From NCBI GenBank assembly GCA_002730975.1, contig PCBO01000004.1, positions 1-64,000 on the forward strand: DNA of 64,000 nt, written 5' to 3'. Within the stretch, counting starts at the first letter, position 1; each line of letters begins with the position of its first letter. The stretch is from Opitutia bacterium (GTDB lineage Bacteria; Verrucomicrobiota; Verrucomicrobiia; Opitutales; Seribacteraceae). The notes beneath the pieces were generated by a model that ran no database searches, was not told where the DNA came from, and saw only the letters and a list, made by a program, of their open reading frames with translations. The position numbers and the translations under genes are program-made. Below are positions 25,073 to 35,213 of this stretch, in pieces.

Positions 25073-26011
25073 TCAGGGGAAATAAATGCGGCTCATTTTG
25101 CTTAGGATTTCTTCCAGGCGATCGTAGTATTCCAAATCCTTAAGCTTTGTCTTGCGGGAGCGATGGCGGGCTAGTTCGAGCTCGAGAGCATCGCGCTCGG
25201 CCCGTTGGCCGGCGGTAAGCTTGCGTTCGTTTGCACTTGGAACCAAATGAATTTGATGAGCTCGCAGTCCATCGGGCAAGAGGCCTTCCTCCGCGCTGTT
25301 GCTAGTCACCTGCAAGCCGCGAAACCAGTCCGACTGGGTACCTTTGCCGTCGCCATTGTCGTCAAGCAGAGAGTGCTCGGTTGCGAGACGTCCCTCTTCC
25401 TCGTAAAAAGCCGCGGTACGACGGGCGGCAATGAGCCAAGCCTCGAGGAGGGAGGTCTGCCCGTCCTTGTCGAGGTCGGCGGTGGAATCGCCGATGGCAG
25501 TGGCCAAGAAGCCACCGAGGCGACAATAGTTTCGCTCCACTCCGCTGCGGGTTGCAGTGATCACCACGCGCCCCTTGGCTCTGAGACTGTTGTGGAAGGG
25601 GGAGCTTGAAGAAGCGCAATTGACAATGACCAAAGGTCGTTCGAAATCCTTCAACCACTCGGCCAGTTCGCCCGCCTCAAGGTCCGGCCCGTTGAGGTTG
25701 AACTTCGCCTGCTTCCCCGCATAGGTGCCGTGCCCCAGCAACACGATCCAAAGGGGTTGCGGGCTTTTTTTCGATTCCTTGGCGAGAATTTTGCGCAAGT
25801 TATCCTTGGGATCAGCTTTCTTCGCCTTACCCACTTGGCGAAAGGTGGCCTTGGCTTTCTTGGAAGCCGCCTTCCACCGGTCCGCCCACTTCGCGAAATC
25901 TTGGCCGTACTCCTCAGTGCCTGAGGCTCCCGTAACTACGATTACGGAGGACTTTTCGGCAGCGCCGAGCAGACCGACGACGAAGGGTAGAAAAATGAGG
26001 GCGACACGCAT
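25073..26011 (-). CDS. Caspase/legumain-like secreted protein (CD-clan cysteine peptidase fold)
   Basis: 312 residues from ATG 26011, which overlaps the upstream stop as TGATG; the longer listed start lies inside the previous gene. A signal peptide (about 1-18) is followed by a Rossmann-like domain with strands SSVIVVTG and LWIVLLGHGTY (His94) and LVIVNCASSSSPF (Cys132), the His-Gly and Cys dyad layout of clan CD peptidases (caspases, C13 legumain). The C-terminus (about 240-312) is a charged helix (LTAGQRAERDALELELARHR). It is the last gene of the MoxR/DUF58/VWA operon, which suggests a proteolytic or scaffold role in that complex. Peptidase activity is inferred from the dyad only. Confidence 0.75.
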   Translation of the reverse strand: MRVALIFLPFVVGLLGAAEKSSVIVVTGASGTEEYGQDFAKWADRWKAASKKAKATFRQVGKAKKADPKDNLRKILAKESKKSPQPLWIVLLGHGTYAGKQAKFNLNGPDLEAGELAEWLKDFERPLVIVNCASSSSPFHNSLRAKGRVVITATRSGVERNYCRLGGFLATAIGDSTADLDKDGQTSLLEAWLIAARRTAAFYEEEGRLATEHSLLDDNGDGKGTQSDWFRGLQVTSNSAEEGLLPDGLRAHQIHLVPSANERKLTAGQRAERDALELELARHRSRKTKLKDLEYYDRLEEILSKMSRIYFP

Positions 26012-28347
26012 CAGGGAAGGCCCTTTCTTCGGCGCAGAAACCACTCCGTCACAAAGCAGGAGAGAGCCAACATGAAAAATGGAGTTTGGTGCCAAACGGG
26101 GGAATGCAACGTCTCGGTCACGGGGACCCGCAGGGATGGAAGCATCTCGACAAAGTCATCGAGCTCGGAAAGCGTGAGGGTTCGACCACCCGTTTTGGAT
26201 GCCAGTTCCTCGAGGAGCGCTCGATTGGGGGCGAGGGAACGATATTCGGCGGCGGCAAAGTCAGTTGACCAGCCCGCTTGGCGAGTTCCCATGAGATTAC
26301 CCTTGGGGTCGCGTACCTCGGTCTCGGCTAAATATCCCCCGGTGGCCCGAGGTACGAATTGGGTGGCATAAACGCCCGCATTCTCGTCATCCGTCTCGGC
26401 AGTAAGCGGAATGAAGTCGGAGTCCCCCATGATTCGCACCTTAAAGGTAACCTTGGCGTCATCGAGAAGTTGGAACTGCTGGTTGCGGGCCGTCACGACC
26501 AGCTCCCGGCCAACTGCATCCGGAGATTTACCAACTGTCAACTCGATGAGCGCCGGAACATCGGCCACGAGCCAGCGAATCATTTGTCGCCACGCTTGGT
26601 TCATATCCTCATGATTTTCTGGATTGGCGAGACCCCATTTCCAAAAATCGCCAAGGAGCATCGCGGCCACCCGACCTCGGCCAAACTTGTGGGTGACGAT
26701 AGCGGGACGAGGCCCTCCCCCACCCTTTGTCTCGACGGTGGCCATGACGCTGGCGCCCGGTTTATTGCCGCGCACTTGATTGAGGGAGGAAAAGGTTGCC
26801 ATTTCGTCAAGACGATTCTTCTCGAGTTCCTCCTTGTCCCGCAGGCGCATCCATGGTTGAAGCCATCCGTCGCGGGTAAGGTCGATGCTAAGATTGTCGA
26901 GCGCACTAACCTTTCCTTGCAGATCGAGATAGACCGGAAGCATGCCACCGATGGGGGTGCGCTCGTACTTGCCCTGCCGAAAGGATTCCTGTCCACCGAG
27001 CATAAGTAAGCCGCCACCACGACGGTTGACGAACTCTTGAACCAGCGAATGCTGACGGGAGGTAAAGAACTTGGCCTCGAGGTCGTCGATGATGACGGCA
27101 TTGTAGGCAAAAAGTTCCTCAGGCGTGGAAGGAAATCCGGTTTTCAATTCGTCGGCGTCACGTGTATTCAGGCGGATCAAGACGGGCTTGTCGTACTCCT
27201 CGGCGTCCTGATCCTCATTCTTGAAACCGCGAAAGAGAGGATTGCTGCTTTCGCCGGTGCGGCCCTTGAAAGTGAACTTCGGTTCCTTCTTGGCGATACG
27301 AATAAGACCCACGAGAGCGACCTCGTCATCCTCATCTAGAGCCCTCTTAAGGAACTTGAATTCCCAGTTAGCCCGGCCCGAGACGTAGAGCACGCGATAA
27401 GGACCGGCGCCACGATCAACCACGACCACGCGCGAATTGTTAGCTTGCGTAGCTTCATCCGCCTTGCCCGATGCACTTACAGTAAAACGATAGAACAGGA
27501 TTCCGGGAACTGCGGGGCGTACTTGAAAACGAAAGCTCAGACTGGAGTCGGGTCCAGTGGCCGGCAAGGTTTGCCTCCGGGTTTTGGATGCAGATGAGCC
27601 GTTGGCTTCAAGCAACTCGAGCGTTGCAGTTATTTCCTCCCCCTCGCAACCATGCGCCTCAACCTGACCTACGATGGTCACGGGAGCATCCTCGAAAGCG
27701 GTTTGCGTGGCGGTTACTTTGCGCACGGCCAAATCACGTTCGGGCCCCCCCTTGCCGATGATTACGGGATAAACCGGCGGCAGGCCGGAAAAGTCGGGAA
27801 GACCAGCATCGAAGTCGGTGGCAACGCCATCGGTGAAGACCACGACACCGGCAAGCGGTTGTCCGCGAAAGCGACGGCCCAAGGTACGGAGGGACTCGCC
27901 CAAGCGGGAGGCGGCACCAACGAACTTCATGCCTTCGAAGTTAGCCAGATTGGCGAGACGGGTGTCGAAACGGTACCGCTTGAGCTCAAAATCATTGGCC
28001 AGCTTGGCCTGCCAGTTCTTACTTTTTGGCTCAAGGGCGTTCTGCAAGATTGCGCCCCGTGACCGGGATGCACCGGCATCGGTGAGGTTGAGCCCCTCGC
28101 TGGTGTCAGCGACCAAGGCGAGCAAGTTGCCTCCGGGTTTGGCCCTTTCCTCGGTGACCATCGGATCGACCAAGCAGAGCAACAAGAGAATGATTCCGAG
28201 AACCTTCAGCCCAATGCAAATCCTCCGGGTTTTAGGATCCGTCGGAGCCTTACGATAGGCCCACACGACGAAGCCAACGGTAACGACCAAAGCGAGAGCC
28301 ACGGGAAGCAGCCATTCTTTTCCCGAAAGGTAGAAGGATTCGTTCAT
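26011..28347 (-). CDS. Membrane-anchored VWA / class I amidotransferase-like protein
   Basis: 778 residues. Two N-terminal membrane helices (about 10-28 and 45-62), then a VWA-like region with LLALVADTSEGLNL and VVFTDGVATDF, a beta-rich linker, and a GATase1-like domain (AYNAVIIDDLEAKFF..FVNRRGGGLLMLGGQESFRQG). A further membrane segment lies at the C-terminus (PFFMLALSCFVTEWFLRRR). This architecture is common in the Bat-like operons of Verrucomicrobiota and Planctomycetota. The classical MIDAS DxSxS is replaced by DTSEG, so metal binding may be lost. It starts 34 bases after the DUF4175-like gene and its stop overlaps the caspase-like start. Confidence 0.82.
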   Translation of the reverse strand: MNESFYLSGKEWLLPVALALVVTVGFVVWAYRKAPTDPKTRRICIGLKVLGIILLLLCLVDPMVTEERAKPGGNLLALVADTSEGLNLTDAGASRSRGAILQNALEPKSKNWQAKLANDFELKRYRFDTRLANLANFEGMKFVGAASRLGESLRTLGRRFRGQPLAGVVVFTDGVATDFDAGLPDFSGLPPVYPVIIGKGGPERDLAVRKVTATQTAFEDAPVTIVGQVEAHGCEGEEITATLELLEANGSSASKTRRQTLPATGPDSSLSFRFQVRPAVPGILFYRFTVSASGKADEATQANNSRVVVVDRGAGPYRVLYVSGRANWEFKFLKRALDEDDEVALVGLIRIAKKEPKFTFKGRTGESSNPLFRGFKNEDQDAEEYDKPVLIRLNTRDADELKTGFPSTPEELFAYNAVIIDDLEAKFFTSRQHSLVQEFVNRRGGGLLMLGGQESFRQGKYERTPIGGMLPVYLDLQGKVSALDNLSIDLTRDGWLQPWMRLRDKEELEKNRLDEMATFSSLNQVRGNKPGASVMATVETKGGGGPRPAIVTHKFGRGRVAAMLLGDFWKWGLANPENHEDMNQAWRQMIRWLVADVPALIELTVGKSPDAVGRELVVTARNQQFQLLDDAKVTFKVRIMGDSDFIPLTAETDDENAGVYATQFVPRATGGYLAETEVRDPKGNLMGTRQAGWSTDFAAAEYRSLAPNRALLEELASKTGGRTLTLSELDDFVEMLPSLRVPVTETLHSPVWHQTPFFMLALSCFVTEWFLRRRKGLP

Positions 28348-28381
28348 GGGATGATTTCAAAGAACAGGTGGCAAAAGCCAT

Positions 28382-31300
28382 CTATTTTCCCTTGCCCAGT
28401 CGTTCGTAATAACGCCGCACAAGCTCATCGAACTTGCCGGGAACGGGATCGCGGTCGATGGGGACGAGGGCCTTATCCGAATTGAACTTAGCCAGTTCCT
28501 CCGCCAATTGCCTGCGAATCTCGTTGAGAGGCTTAAGAATATCCGCCTCCACCAGATCCCATGCCGGCTCCTTGCTGTATCGGCCAAATTCCTTCGCCAT
28601 CTTGCGAATATCCTCGCGCACTTGGCTCACTCGCTCGCGAATCTCGGGAAGGTCGACCGCCTCCTCCACGTCACGCAAACGATCCGTCCATTCTCGATTG
28701 TTGCCACCGGTTATGGGGTTGCCTCCCCTACCGTTTGAACCAAAGCCTTTCTCTAAAAATGACAACCGCCCGGGTTGGTCCGATTGGTTGCCGGGTTGTT
28801 TTCCCGGTTGGCCGGACTGCTGGCCAGGTTGATTACCTACTTGTTGCCCAGGTGGCTCTCCTGGTTGTTGCCCTCTTTGCCCCGGTTGCCTGGCAGCCTG
28901 TTGCCCGAGCTGGCCCTCCTGTCCGGCTTGGTTGCCTTGCTGCTGCGCCTGTTCCTGATCACCTTCACCTTCGGCTTGTTCGCCGGGGTTTCCCTGCGGA
29001 CTGCTACCCCTCCCTTTCTTTCCCGATGGGGACTCTGGATTCGGTTGGTCACCTTGGCCGGGGTTTCCCTTTTCGGCCACCTGTTCGTCCCTGCCGGTTT
29101 CCTGTCCTTTCTGACCCGAACCGCTCAGCTTGGTTTGACCGTCTTGTTCCCCGGTTGCCTCGGCCTTTTCGTTTTGCAGGGCCTCCTCCAATTCGCGCAA
29201 TTCGCGCTCGGCGAACTTCAAAGCCTCGGCCTCGTTTCCGAGTACGCTCTCGGCGGCTTTCTCGATACCCTTCTTGAGGTTGTCCAGCTTACGCTGGGAA
29301 CGATCGCCAAGAGTCTTGCTCGCCTTGCGAAAATCTCCCTCGCGAAGCCGATCGACGAGCTCTTGCTTCTCGGGTTCATTCTCCATGACTTCCTCAAGTG
29401 AGCGAAGAAAGGAATAGTCTCTCAAGGCATCTTCCTCCTCGCGAAGCAAAGTTGATGAGGCATCGAGCGATTTTTCCGTTTGGTCCTGATAAGCTTGTCT
29501 AAAGGACTGGTGGAGTTTTCGATTGAGGAGCGGTTCCGCCAATTCGGATTTCTCGACGACCTCCTTGACCTCCTTGAGCAAGCCCTCAAGCTTTTCTTTT
29601 TGTTGGTCGAATTGTTCGGCGATTTCTTTTTTGTCGTCCAGCGACTCGTCGGTCAGGGAACGTCGCTTTTCCTTGGCTTTGTCCTCTTTTGCAAGTTGCT
29701 CTCCGATCTCCCGCTGACGCTGAGAAAGCTCCCGAGCCTCCCTGCGCATGTCGCGGAGTTGCTCGGCAAATTTGTTTGAGGTCTTCTCTCGCAACTCGTC
29801 TCGCATCTCCTGCAAATCCTTCTCGACTCGAGTGCCCGAAGCGATGGCTTGGGAAAGCTGCCCTTTTTGCAATTGCTCGGAAGCCTTGTTCATTTCTTGA
29901 CGCGTTTGCTCAACCTTTCTCCGCTCCTGAGCCATCTCCGATCGATTTTCGGGCTTCTCCATACGCTGGTTGAGCTCATCGAGGTCGGCAATATTTCGGC
30001 GCTGTTCCTCGCGAAGGCGTTTCAGCTGGCGCTGAAGTTCTTCTTCCGTGAGCGGATCCTCGGCGGCCCGCAAGGCGTTCTCAACTTCCTTGAGCTTCTT
30101 GTTCAGATCATCCTGTCGTTGGGCAAGTTCCTTGAGACGACTCAACACCTGCAACTGTTCGCGTTCCTCGGAATTCTGCAGGCGTTGGGCTTGACTCTCG
30201 GTTTCGTAGCGGTCTTCCTCCTTACGCAGGTCCAATTCGTCCAACTGGCTCTGCGAGCGTTCACTACCGGGTTGTGGTTTGGACTGGCTTTTGCTCCGAC
30301 TACGGTTGACCTCGAACTCGTAGGCGAGCAATCGCAACAAGGCTTGATAGGCACTCTGTTCAGAGGCCAAGGCCGGCATCAGTTTCTCAACTCCCTCGGT
30401 CGACTCGGTTAAGAGGGCAACAGCCTTTTCCATATGGTCGGCGGCATCCTGAAGAAAATCCTTAGCCTTTTCACTTTCGGCTTTCTCAAGAAGTTCCATC
30501 GTTTGCTGAAGCGCCTGATACTGGCTCTCGACGAGTACGGGCGCATCCTTCGCCAAGCTAACGGGTTGGCGATGGAGTTTCCAAGTGGCGTTGATGATCT
30601 GCTTCTGCAGCTTTATCAGTTTCTCCACCTGCTGGCTGAGCCCTTGCTGCTGTTCTTTCTCTTCCTCAGAACTCTCGCCCACTTGGCCCTGTCGAAAGAT
30701 TTCCTCAAAAGGTCGCACTTCGGCGAAGAACATGTCGCTAAAAGAGCGACGAGGTTGACCATCTGGGCCCGTATCCTCGGCCCAGAAGAACCAGCTGACG
30801 AGTTGACCGGTTTCCACTTTCATCTCCTCGAGGGCGAGCAGATGCGAGGCAAGGGACTTGAGTTGACCGTCGACGACCTCGCCCAACTCGAATTCCTCCA
30901 CGGCACCGCCATCGAGATTATAGGATAAACCATGACGGAGCAGACCGAAGTCGTCCTCTATCTCCGCGGTGAAAGTAATTTCCTCCAAGGGTGATACCTC
31001 TCGGTCGCCGACCGGACTGACGATTCGAATCTTCGGTCCCTTGTTAGGGTAGACAACAATCTCTATCCGAGGAGAGATTTTGTTGGTTCGACCGGCGGCA
31101 TCGACAAGCTCCAATTTCCATTTACGCGTCTTGGTGAGTACCAGGGAAGGCAGTTCGACAAGCGGTTGCTCGGGGTGGACATCAAGCTCGACGCTCTCGT
31201 TGTGTTCTCCAACAAGACGAGCATCCACGACCTGTTTGTTGAGATGGAACCGATAGGTGAGTCGGGTGCCCTCCACGACGCTGAGGCGACGGGTATCCTC

Positions 31301-32197
31301 GATCGTCCGTTCGGGTATTCCGGTGTAAGCGGGATAGCTCAGCGTGGCGTCTGCCCGCTCGAGCTCGGGATACTCGAAAACGTTGACCGAGAAAACATCC
31401 GACTTCCGGCCATCGTACTCGACCTGATAGGCAAATGGCCCATCCACGCTCGAGAGGGTGGCCCCGTAGATGGGGTCCTCCAGATTCTTGACCAACATCA
31501 AGCGGCGAAACTGGCCATTCTGCGGAGTAACCAAAAGGGTGGCCTGGCCGGGGAAACCCGCACTGAAATGTGCCAGCACCGCCAGCGGACTACCGCGCTC
31601 GACCTCGGCATCACCCGGGTCCACCTTGTCGAGTCGAGCAAGTTTATTGCCAACCGGTTTTGCCTCTTCCTTTACCTGAGTTGCCGAAACACCTGAAAGA
31701 GTCGGCTGATCGACTTGGCTGAGAACGATGCAGAAAATCATGAGAAAAACCCAGGAACAGCACCGCAGCACACTAAGTTCCTTGGTAGGAACGGTCTTGG
31801 CGAAGCCTGTCTCGACAAAGGCGTCAGCCGCCTTGTTGATCACACGTTCCTGCAGGAAGTGAAACTTGCCCGTCTTCGGGTCGGGTTTCTGCTCGACAGC
31901 AGTGAGAAGCGTGGCGTGCAGCTCGGGATGCTTCTCTTCGATGTCACGGGCCACTTGCCGGTAGTCCACTTCGGATTGACGCCGATTGACAACAAGGACC
32001 CCAAGCGTTCCTGTGATCAAGATGAAGACGATCCAGGCAACCGTTTGCTCGGGCAAGATGAATCCGCTTGCGGAAAGCCCGAAAACCAAGCAAGCGACCA
32101 CCGCCATCAGTCCCCACCAAACTGCCATCGCGCGCCACTTCCGCCAAAGATATTGCCGTCGAACAACGGGTTTCAGATAAGGTTTTAGTCTTGTCAT
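28382..32197 (-). CDS. DUF4175-like membrane protein with long coiled coil and Gln/Gly-rich tail
   Basis: 1271 residues. Two N-terminal membrane helices (about 25-45 and 50-70) precede a periplasmic-type region with Ig-like strands (YPELERADATLSYPAYTG) and then a very long Glu/Lys/Gln-rich coiled coil (about 500-1020). A Gly/Gln/Pro low-complexity stretch (about 1030-1150, GQQ and PGQ repeats) leads into a helical tail. The first part resembles DUF4175, a partner of Bat/VWA operons. Its ATG overlaps the BatA-like stop (ATGA at 32194-32197). Probably an envelope-spanning structural subunit; no catalytic motif seen. The antisense ORFs over the repeats are shadows. Confidence 0.85.
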   Translation of the reverse strand: MTRLKPYLKPVVRRQYLWRKWRAMAVWWGLMAVVACLVFGLSASGFILPEQTVAWIVFILITGTLGVLVVNRRQSEVDYRQVARDIEEKHPELHATLLTAVEQKPDPKTGKFHFLQERVINKAADAFVETGFAKTVPTKELSVLRCCSWVFLMIFCIVLSQVDQPTLSGVSATQVKEEAKPVGNKLARLDKVDPGDAEVERGSPLAVLAHFSAGFPGQATLLVTPQNGQFRRLMLVKNLEDPIYGATLSSVDGPFAYQVEYDGRKSDVFSVNVFEYPELERADATLSYPAYTGIPERTIEDTRRLSVVEGTRLTYRFHLNKQVVDARLVGEHNESVELDVHPEQPLVELPSLVLTKTRKWKLELVDAAGRTNKISPRIEIVVYPNKGPKIRIVSPVGDREVSPLEEITFTAEIEDDFGLLRHGLSYNLDGGAVEEFELGEVVDGQLKSLASHLLALEEMKVETGQLVSWFFWAEDTGPDGQPRRSFSDMFFAEVRPFEEIFRQGQVGESSEEEKEQQQGLSQQVEKLIKLQKQIINATWKLHRQPVSLAKDAPVLVESQYQALQQTMELLEKAESEKAKDFLQDAADHMEKAVALLTESTEGVEKLMPALASEQSAYQALLRLLAYEFEVNRSRSKSQSKPQPGSERSQSQLDELDLRKEEDRYETESQAQRLQNSEEREQLQVLSRLKELAQRQDDLNKKLKEVENALRAAEDPLTEEELQRQLKRLREEQRRNIADLDELNQRMEKPENRSEMAQERRKVEQTRQEMNKASEQLQKGQLSQAIASGTRVEKDLQEMRDELREKTSNKFAEQLRDMRREARELSQRQREIGEQLAKEDKAKEKRRSLTDESLDDKKEIAEQFDQQKEKLEGLLKEVKEVVEKSELAEPLLNRKLHQSFRQAYQDQTEKSLDASSTLLREEEDALRDYSFLRSLEEVMENEPEKQELVDRLREGDFRKASKTLGDRSQRKLDNLKKGIEKAAESVLGNEAEALKFAERELRELEEALQNEKAEATGEQDGQTKLSGSGQKGQETGRDEQVAEKGNPGQGDQPNPESPSGKKGRGSSPQGNPGEQAEGEGDQEQAQQQGNQAGQEGQLGQQAARQPGQRGQQPGEPPGQQVGNQPGQQSGQPGKQPGNQSDQPGRLSFLEKGFGSNGRGGNPITGGNNREWTDRLRDVEEAVDLPEIRERVSQVREDIRKMAKEFGRYSKEPAWDLVEADILKPLNEIRRQLAEELAKFNSDKALVPIDRDPVPGKFDELVRRYYERLGKGK

Positions 32198-34275
32198 ACC
32201 GATTCCTCAGTTTGGGCCACAAGGGCTGATCGACGCCAGGTGCGTCCACCCAACCAAGTTTCTGATATTGCCAGCAGAATCGCCCCGACTATCAGCCAAC
32301 GCCACATTTCTTGACGTTTCTCGAGCTGCTCGTCCAGCAAGACTTGCCTTCGGTCTTGGGAAAGCGCCACCTGCGCCATATCCCTCGAGGCAAGTGGAAG
32401 CGCCAGCCCTTCGAGTCGCTCCTCGGAGATAGGGGCAGTATGGCTTTCCGTAGGAGGTAGATTTACCGAAAAGGTGGCGTTTCGAGCACCCTTTAGAGAG
32501 TAGATGCCAGGTTGTTCCGCAAAAAACTCATCGACCGTACCCGACAACCGGATGGTGCCTGCAGGACCCTCCACTTCACGGCTCGCAGTATGTTCGGTAG
32601 AGACGTTGATAGGACGGCCCACAAGGTTAGTAGCCTTAAAGGGGGAGAAGATTCGTCCCATGTCCATCATTGAGTAAAGCAACGGCACGAACTTGCTGGA
32701 AAGGGCGAGCTGACTGTCGGCGGGATGCCACCCACTGGTCAGGACAAGAAGATGTCCGCGACCGATGGGCAAATCTATGAGCGCCGGCGAATCATCGTCA
32801 AAACGAACCAGGACACGGGAACCGGCTAAGCGGGCGGAATCGATTGTCCGATGCTTCCAAAAATGGATTTTCGTGAAATCGCCGAAGCGAGGCTCCTTAA
32901 ACGGCACGAACAACGGATGCTCGAAATCCAGACGCGTAAGCAAGGCGTACTCGTTTACCTTGGCCTCGTTCACCGGCACAGGGCCTGATGCCGCAAGGAC
33001 GCCCAAGGTGGAAGCGAGACCTTCGTTCTTCAACACCAACAGCACGGGATGACCGGACTCGCAGAAGGAACGAACTTCCTCGATCACGGCATCCGGCAGA
33101 GCCTCGGTCACGATTAGCAGACGATCATCGGGATGAATCAATTTTCCCGCCAAGGCATCGGGAGCATGAGCAAGCACCTCGACATGCTGCAGGCGCGTTT
33201 TGGAGAAAGCCCGCTCGAGGTAAAAACGCATGTGCTCGACATCATCGGGCTTCTCGTTGCCGACATAGTGAATGCGGATGGGCTCGGGTGCTTCCGGTAC
33301 GATAAAAAGTTGGTCATCGAAGGATTCGTCGTCACCGAGCAGAGCCAGACAGCAGTCCTTGCCGGAGGGTCGGCGAGGAGCCTTCACCGAGCGACTTTTG
33401 CCGGCAGGCAGGTACAGGTGAGTGACTCCGGTCATGTTTGAATCGTCGGGCTTGACCCAAGCCAAGCGAAATTGCTCCTGCGTGGCATCTTCGCTGTTAA
33501 CGACACGAACATGCAGAGGCGTATCACCATCGTTCGATTCCCGGGCGGGAGCGAGGGAAAGACCCGCGTTTCCGATAACATCCGGTGCCAATGGTTCCAT
33601 TGTGAGCTCCATACCCTCTGGCCATTCATGACCTTGCAGGCCATCCATTCGACTCCCTCTCTGCAAATCGCTCAGGACTACGATCCGCTTACGAGTCGCG
33701 GCATCGGTTTCATCTAGTATCTCGGCTGCCGTAAGGATCGCGTTGCCCAAGTGCGTGCCACCCCATCCGGGCTGGAGTCTACCCAAGGTTTCCCGAGCGA
33801 CGGCCGGTCGTTTTTCCTCAGGCAGGTCGTTCCATTGATCGAAGCGTAGCAAAGCCTTTGTCTCATCGCCGAAAGCCAGAATAGCGAGACTACCATCCGA
33901 TTTGGTTTTCTCGATCACCGTCTCAGCCTTTGCCATAGCCTTGGTCCAGAGCCCGTTCCGCTGCATGCTTGCGCTGACGTCGATCAACAGGACAGTTCGC
34001 TGTCTAGCATCTGGATCTTGGTCGGGAATAACGAGTTCCTTGAAGAATGGTCTGGCGAAAGCGAAGGCCAGCAAAGCCAGAAGAGTGCAGCGGAGCAACA
34101 GGAGGAGAATATCCTCGAGCCGACTCTTTTTGGTTAACCGGGGCGCTTCGGGGCGGAGGAACATGAGGGAGCTAAAAGTGAAGCGCTCGCGCGACTTACG
34201 TCTTAAAAGGTGAAAGAGGATGGGGCCGGCAATGGCCAGACCGCCCAGTAGGAACAATGGTGTGAGAAAACTCAT
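32194..34275 (-). CDS. BatA-like protein: N-terminal membrane domain plus VWA domain
   Basis: 693 residues. The N-terminus (MSFLTPLFLLGGLAIAGPILFHLLRR and LLLLLRCTLLALLAFAFARPFF) is the BatA N-terminal domain with two membrane helices. The VWA domain follows, with MIDAS DVSAS (after RTVLLI) and a downstream VLSDLQRGS. Further beta-rich domains and a C-terminal helix (WLIVGAILLAISETWLGG) anchor it. In Bacteroides BatA works with a MoxR ATPase; the same partner is encoded two genes upstream. The start overlaps the DUF58 stop (ATGA) and the stop overlaps the DUF4175-like start. Confidence 0.88.
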   Translation of the reverse strand: MSFLTPLFLLGGLAIAGPILFHLLRRKSRERFTFSSLMFLRPEAPRLTKKSRLEDILLLLLRCTLLALLAFAFARPFFKELVIPDQDPDARQRTVLLIDVSASMQRNGLWTKAMAKAETVIEKTKSDGSLAILAFGDETKALLRFDQWNDLPEEKRPAVARETLGRLQPGWGGTHLGNAILTAAEILDETDAATRKRIVVLSDLQRGSRMDGLQGHEWPEGMELTMEPLAPDVIGNAGLSLAPARESNDGDTPLHVRVVNSEDATQEQFRLAWVKPDDSNMTGVTHLYLPAGKSRSVKAPRRPSGKDCCLALLGDDESFDDQLFIVPEAPEPIRIHYVGNEKPDDVEHMRFYLERAFSKTRLQHVEVLAHAPDALAGKLIHPDDRLLIVTEALPDAVIEEVRSFCESGHPVLLVLKNEGLASTLGVLAASGPVPVNEAKVNEYALLTRLDFEHPLFVPFKEPRFGDFTKIHFWKHRTIDSARLAGSRVLVRFDDDSPALIDLPIGRGHLLVLTSGWHPADSQLALSSKFVPLLYSMMDMGRIFSPFKATNLVGRPINVSTEHTASREVEGPAGTIRLSGTVDEFFAEQPGIYSLKGARNATFSVNLPPTESHTAPISEERLEGLALPLASRDMAQVALSQDRRQVLLDEQLEKRQEMWRWLIVGAILLAISETWLGGRTWRRSALVAQTEESV

Positions 34276-35213
34276 CGATTGGCGTGGCGGCGGATGCTCT
34301 TGCCTCGACGCCGACGCTGTCTGAGGAAGTCGGACAACACACGATCCAGAGGCAGATCGGTGGTGACGGAAAGAAATTCCGCACCGAGTTTGTTACAGAT
34401 GGAGCGCAAGGAATCGCCGTGTTCCTCGAATCTGCCGAGGTACTTGCGACGGGCGGCAGCAGGATCAATAAAGAAATCGGACTCCGTCTCCACATCATGA
34501 AAGAGGAGGGCTTCGTTATAATCGAAATTCACCTCCTGAGGATCCAGCACTCGAAAGACGACCACGTCGTGACCAGTGGCGGTCAACCGGCCAAGTTGCC
34601 GTTCCAATTCATCAAGTGGAGTAAGCAGATCGGAAACGAGCACAATGAGGCCACGCTTGTTGACCAACTCGACGATCCGGCGAAGTGGCTTGGACAGATC
34701 GGTCGACTTCCCCCCCGCCGGCTTCTCGAGCGAAAGCATGAGTTGCCGCAAGTGACCCGGCCGATTTTTAGCGGGAAGATAGTCACGAATATTCTCGTCG
34801 AAGCTGAGCAAGCCGACAGCGTCTCCCTGCTGGAAGAGAAAATAGGCCAAGGTAGCAGCGAGGGTATGGGCATAGTCAGCCTTTGTCCAGTCGAGGGAGC
34901 CGAACGTCATGGAGCGGCTTTGGTCGAGCAATAGGTGACAGCGAAGGTTCGTCTCGTCCTCGAACTTCTTGATGTAGAACCGATCGCTGCGGGCGAGCAA
35001 ACGCCAATCGAGGTAGCGCGTATCGTCGCCGGGCACATACTGCCTGTACTCCGTGAACTCGGCGGAAAAACCGTGATAAGGACTCCGATGAATCCCGTTC
35101 CAAAAGCCCTGCACCACAACTTGAGAGCGCAATTCCAAGCTGCGAATCTGCATGAGGATGCGCGTATCGATAAACTCGGCTCGCCTGGGAGAAGACTGGA
35201 CCGATGGAGGCAT
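34272..35213 (-). CDS. DUF58 domain protein
   Basis: 313 residues. The DUF58 signature is complete: GFSAEFTEYRQYVPGDDTRYLDWRLLAR, then a VWA-related core with LLLDQSRSM. The fold is VWA-like and the protein is usually membrane-associated or cytoplasmic beside MoxR. The start ATG overlaps the MoxR stop as TAATG (35211-35215), and its own stop overlaps the BatA-like start. Together these indicate strict translational coupling. Function is unknown beyond partnership with MoxR. Confidence 0.93.
   Translation of the reverse strand: MPPSVQSSPRRAEFIDTRILMQIRSLELRSQVVVQGFWNGIHRSPYHGFSAEFTEYRQYVPGDDTRYLDWRLLARSDRFYIKKFEDETNLRCHLLLDQSRSMTFGSLDWTKADYAHTLAATLAYFLFQQGDAVGLLSFDENIRDYLPAKNRPGHLRQLMLSLEKPAGGKSTDLSKPLRRIVELVNKRGLIVLVSDLLTPLDELERQLGRLTATGHDVVVFRVLDPQEVNFDYNEALLFHDVETESDFFIDPAAARRKYLGRFEEHGDSLRSICNKLGAEFLSVTTDLPLDRVLSDFLRQRRRRGKSIRRHANR

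Noticed and set aside
28434-29401. Plus-strand ORFs over the DUF4175-like gene
   Set aside because: Shadows of the long coiled-coil and low-complexity coding sequence on the minus strand.
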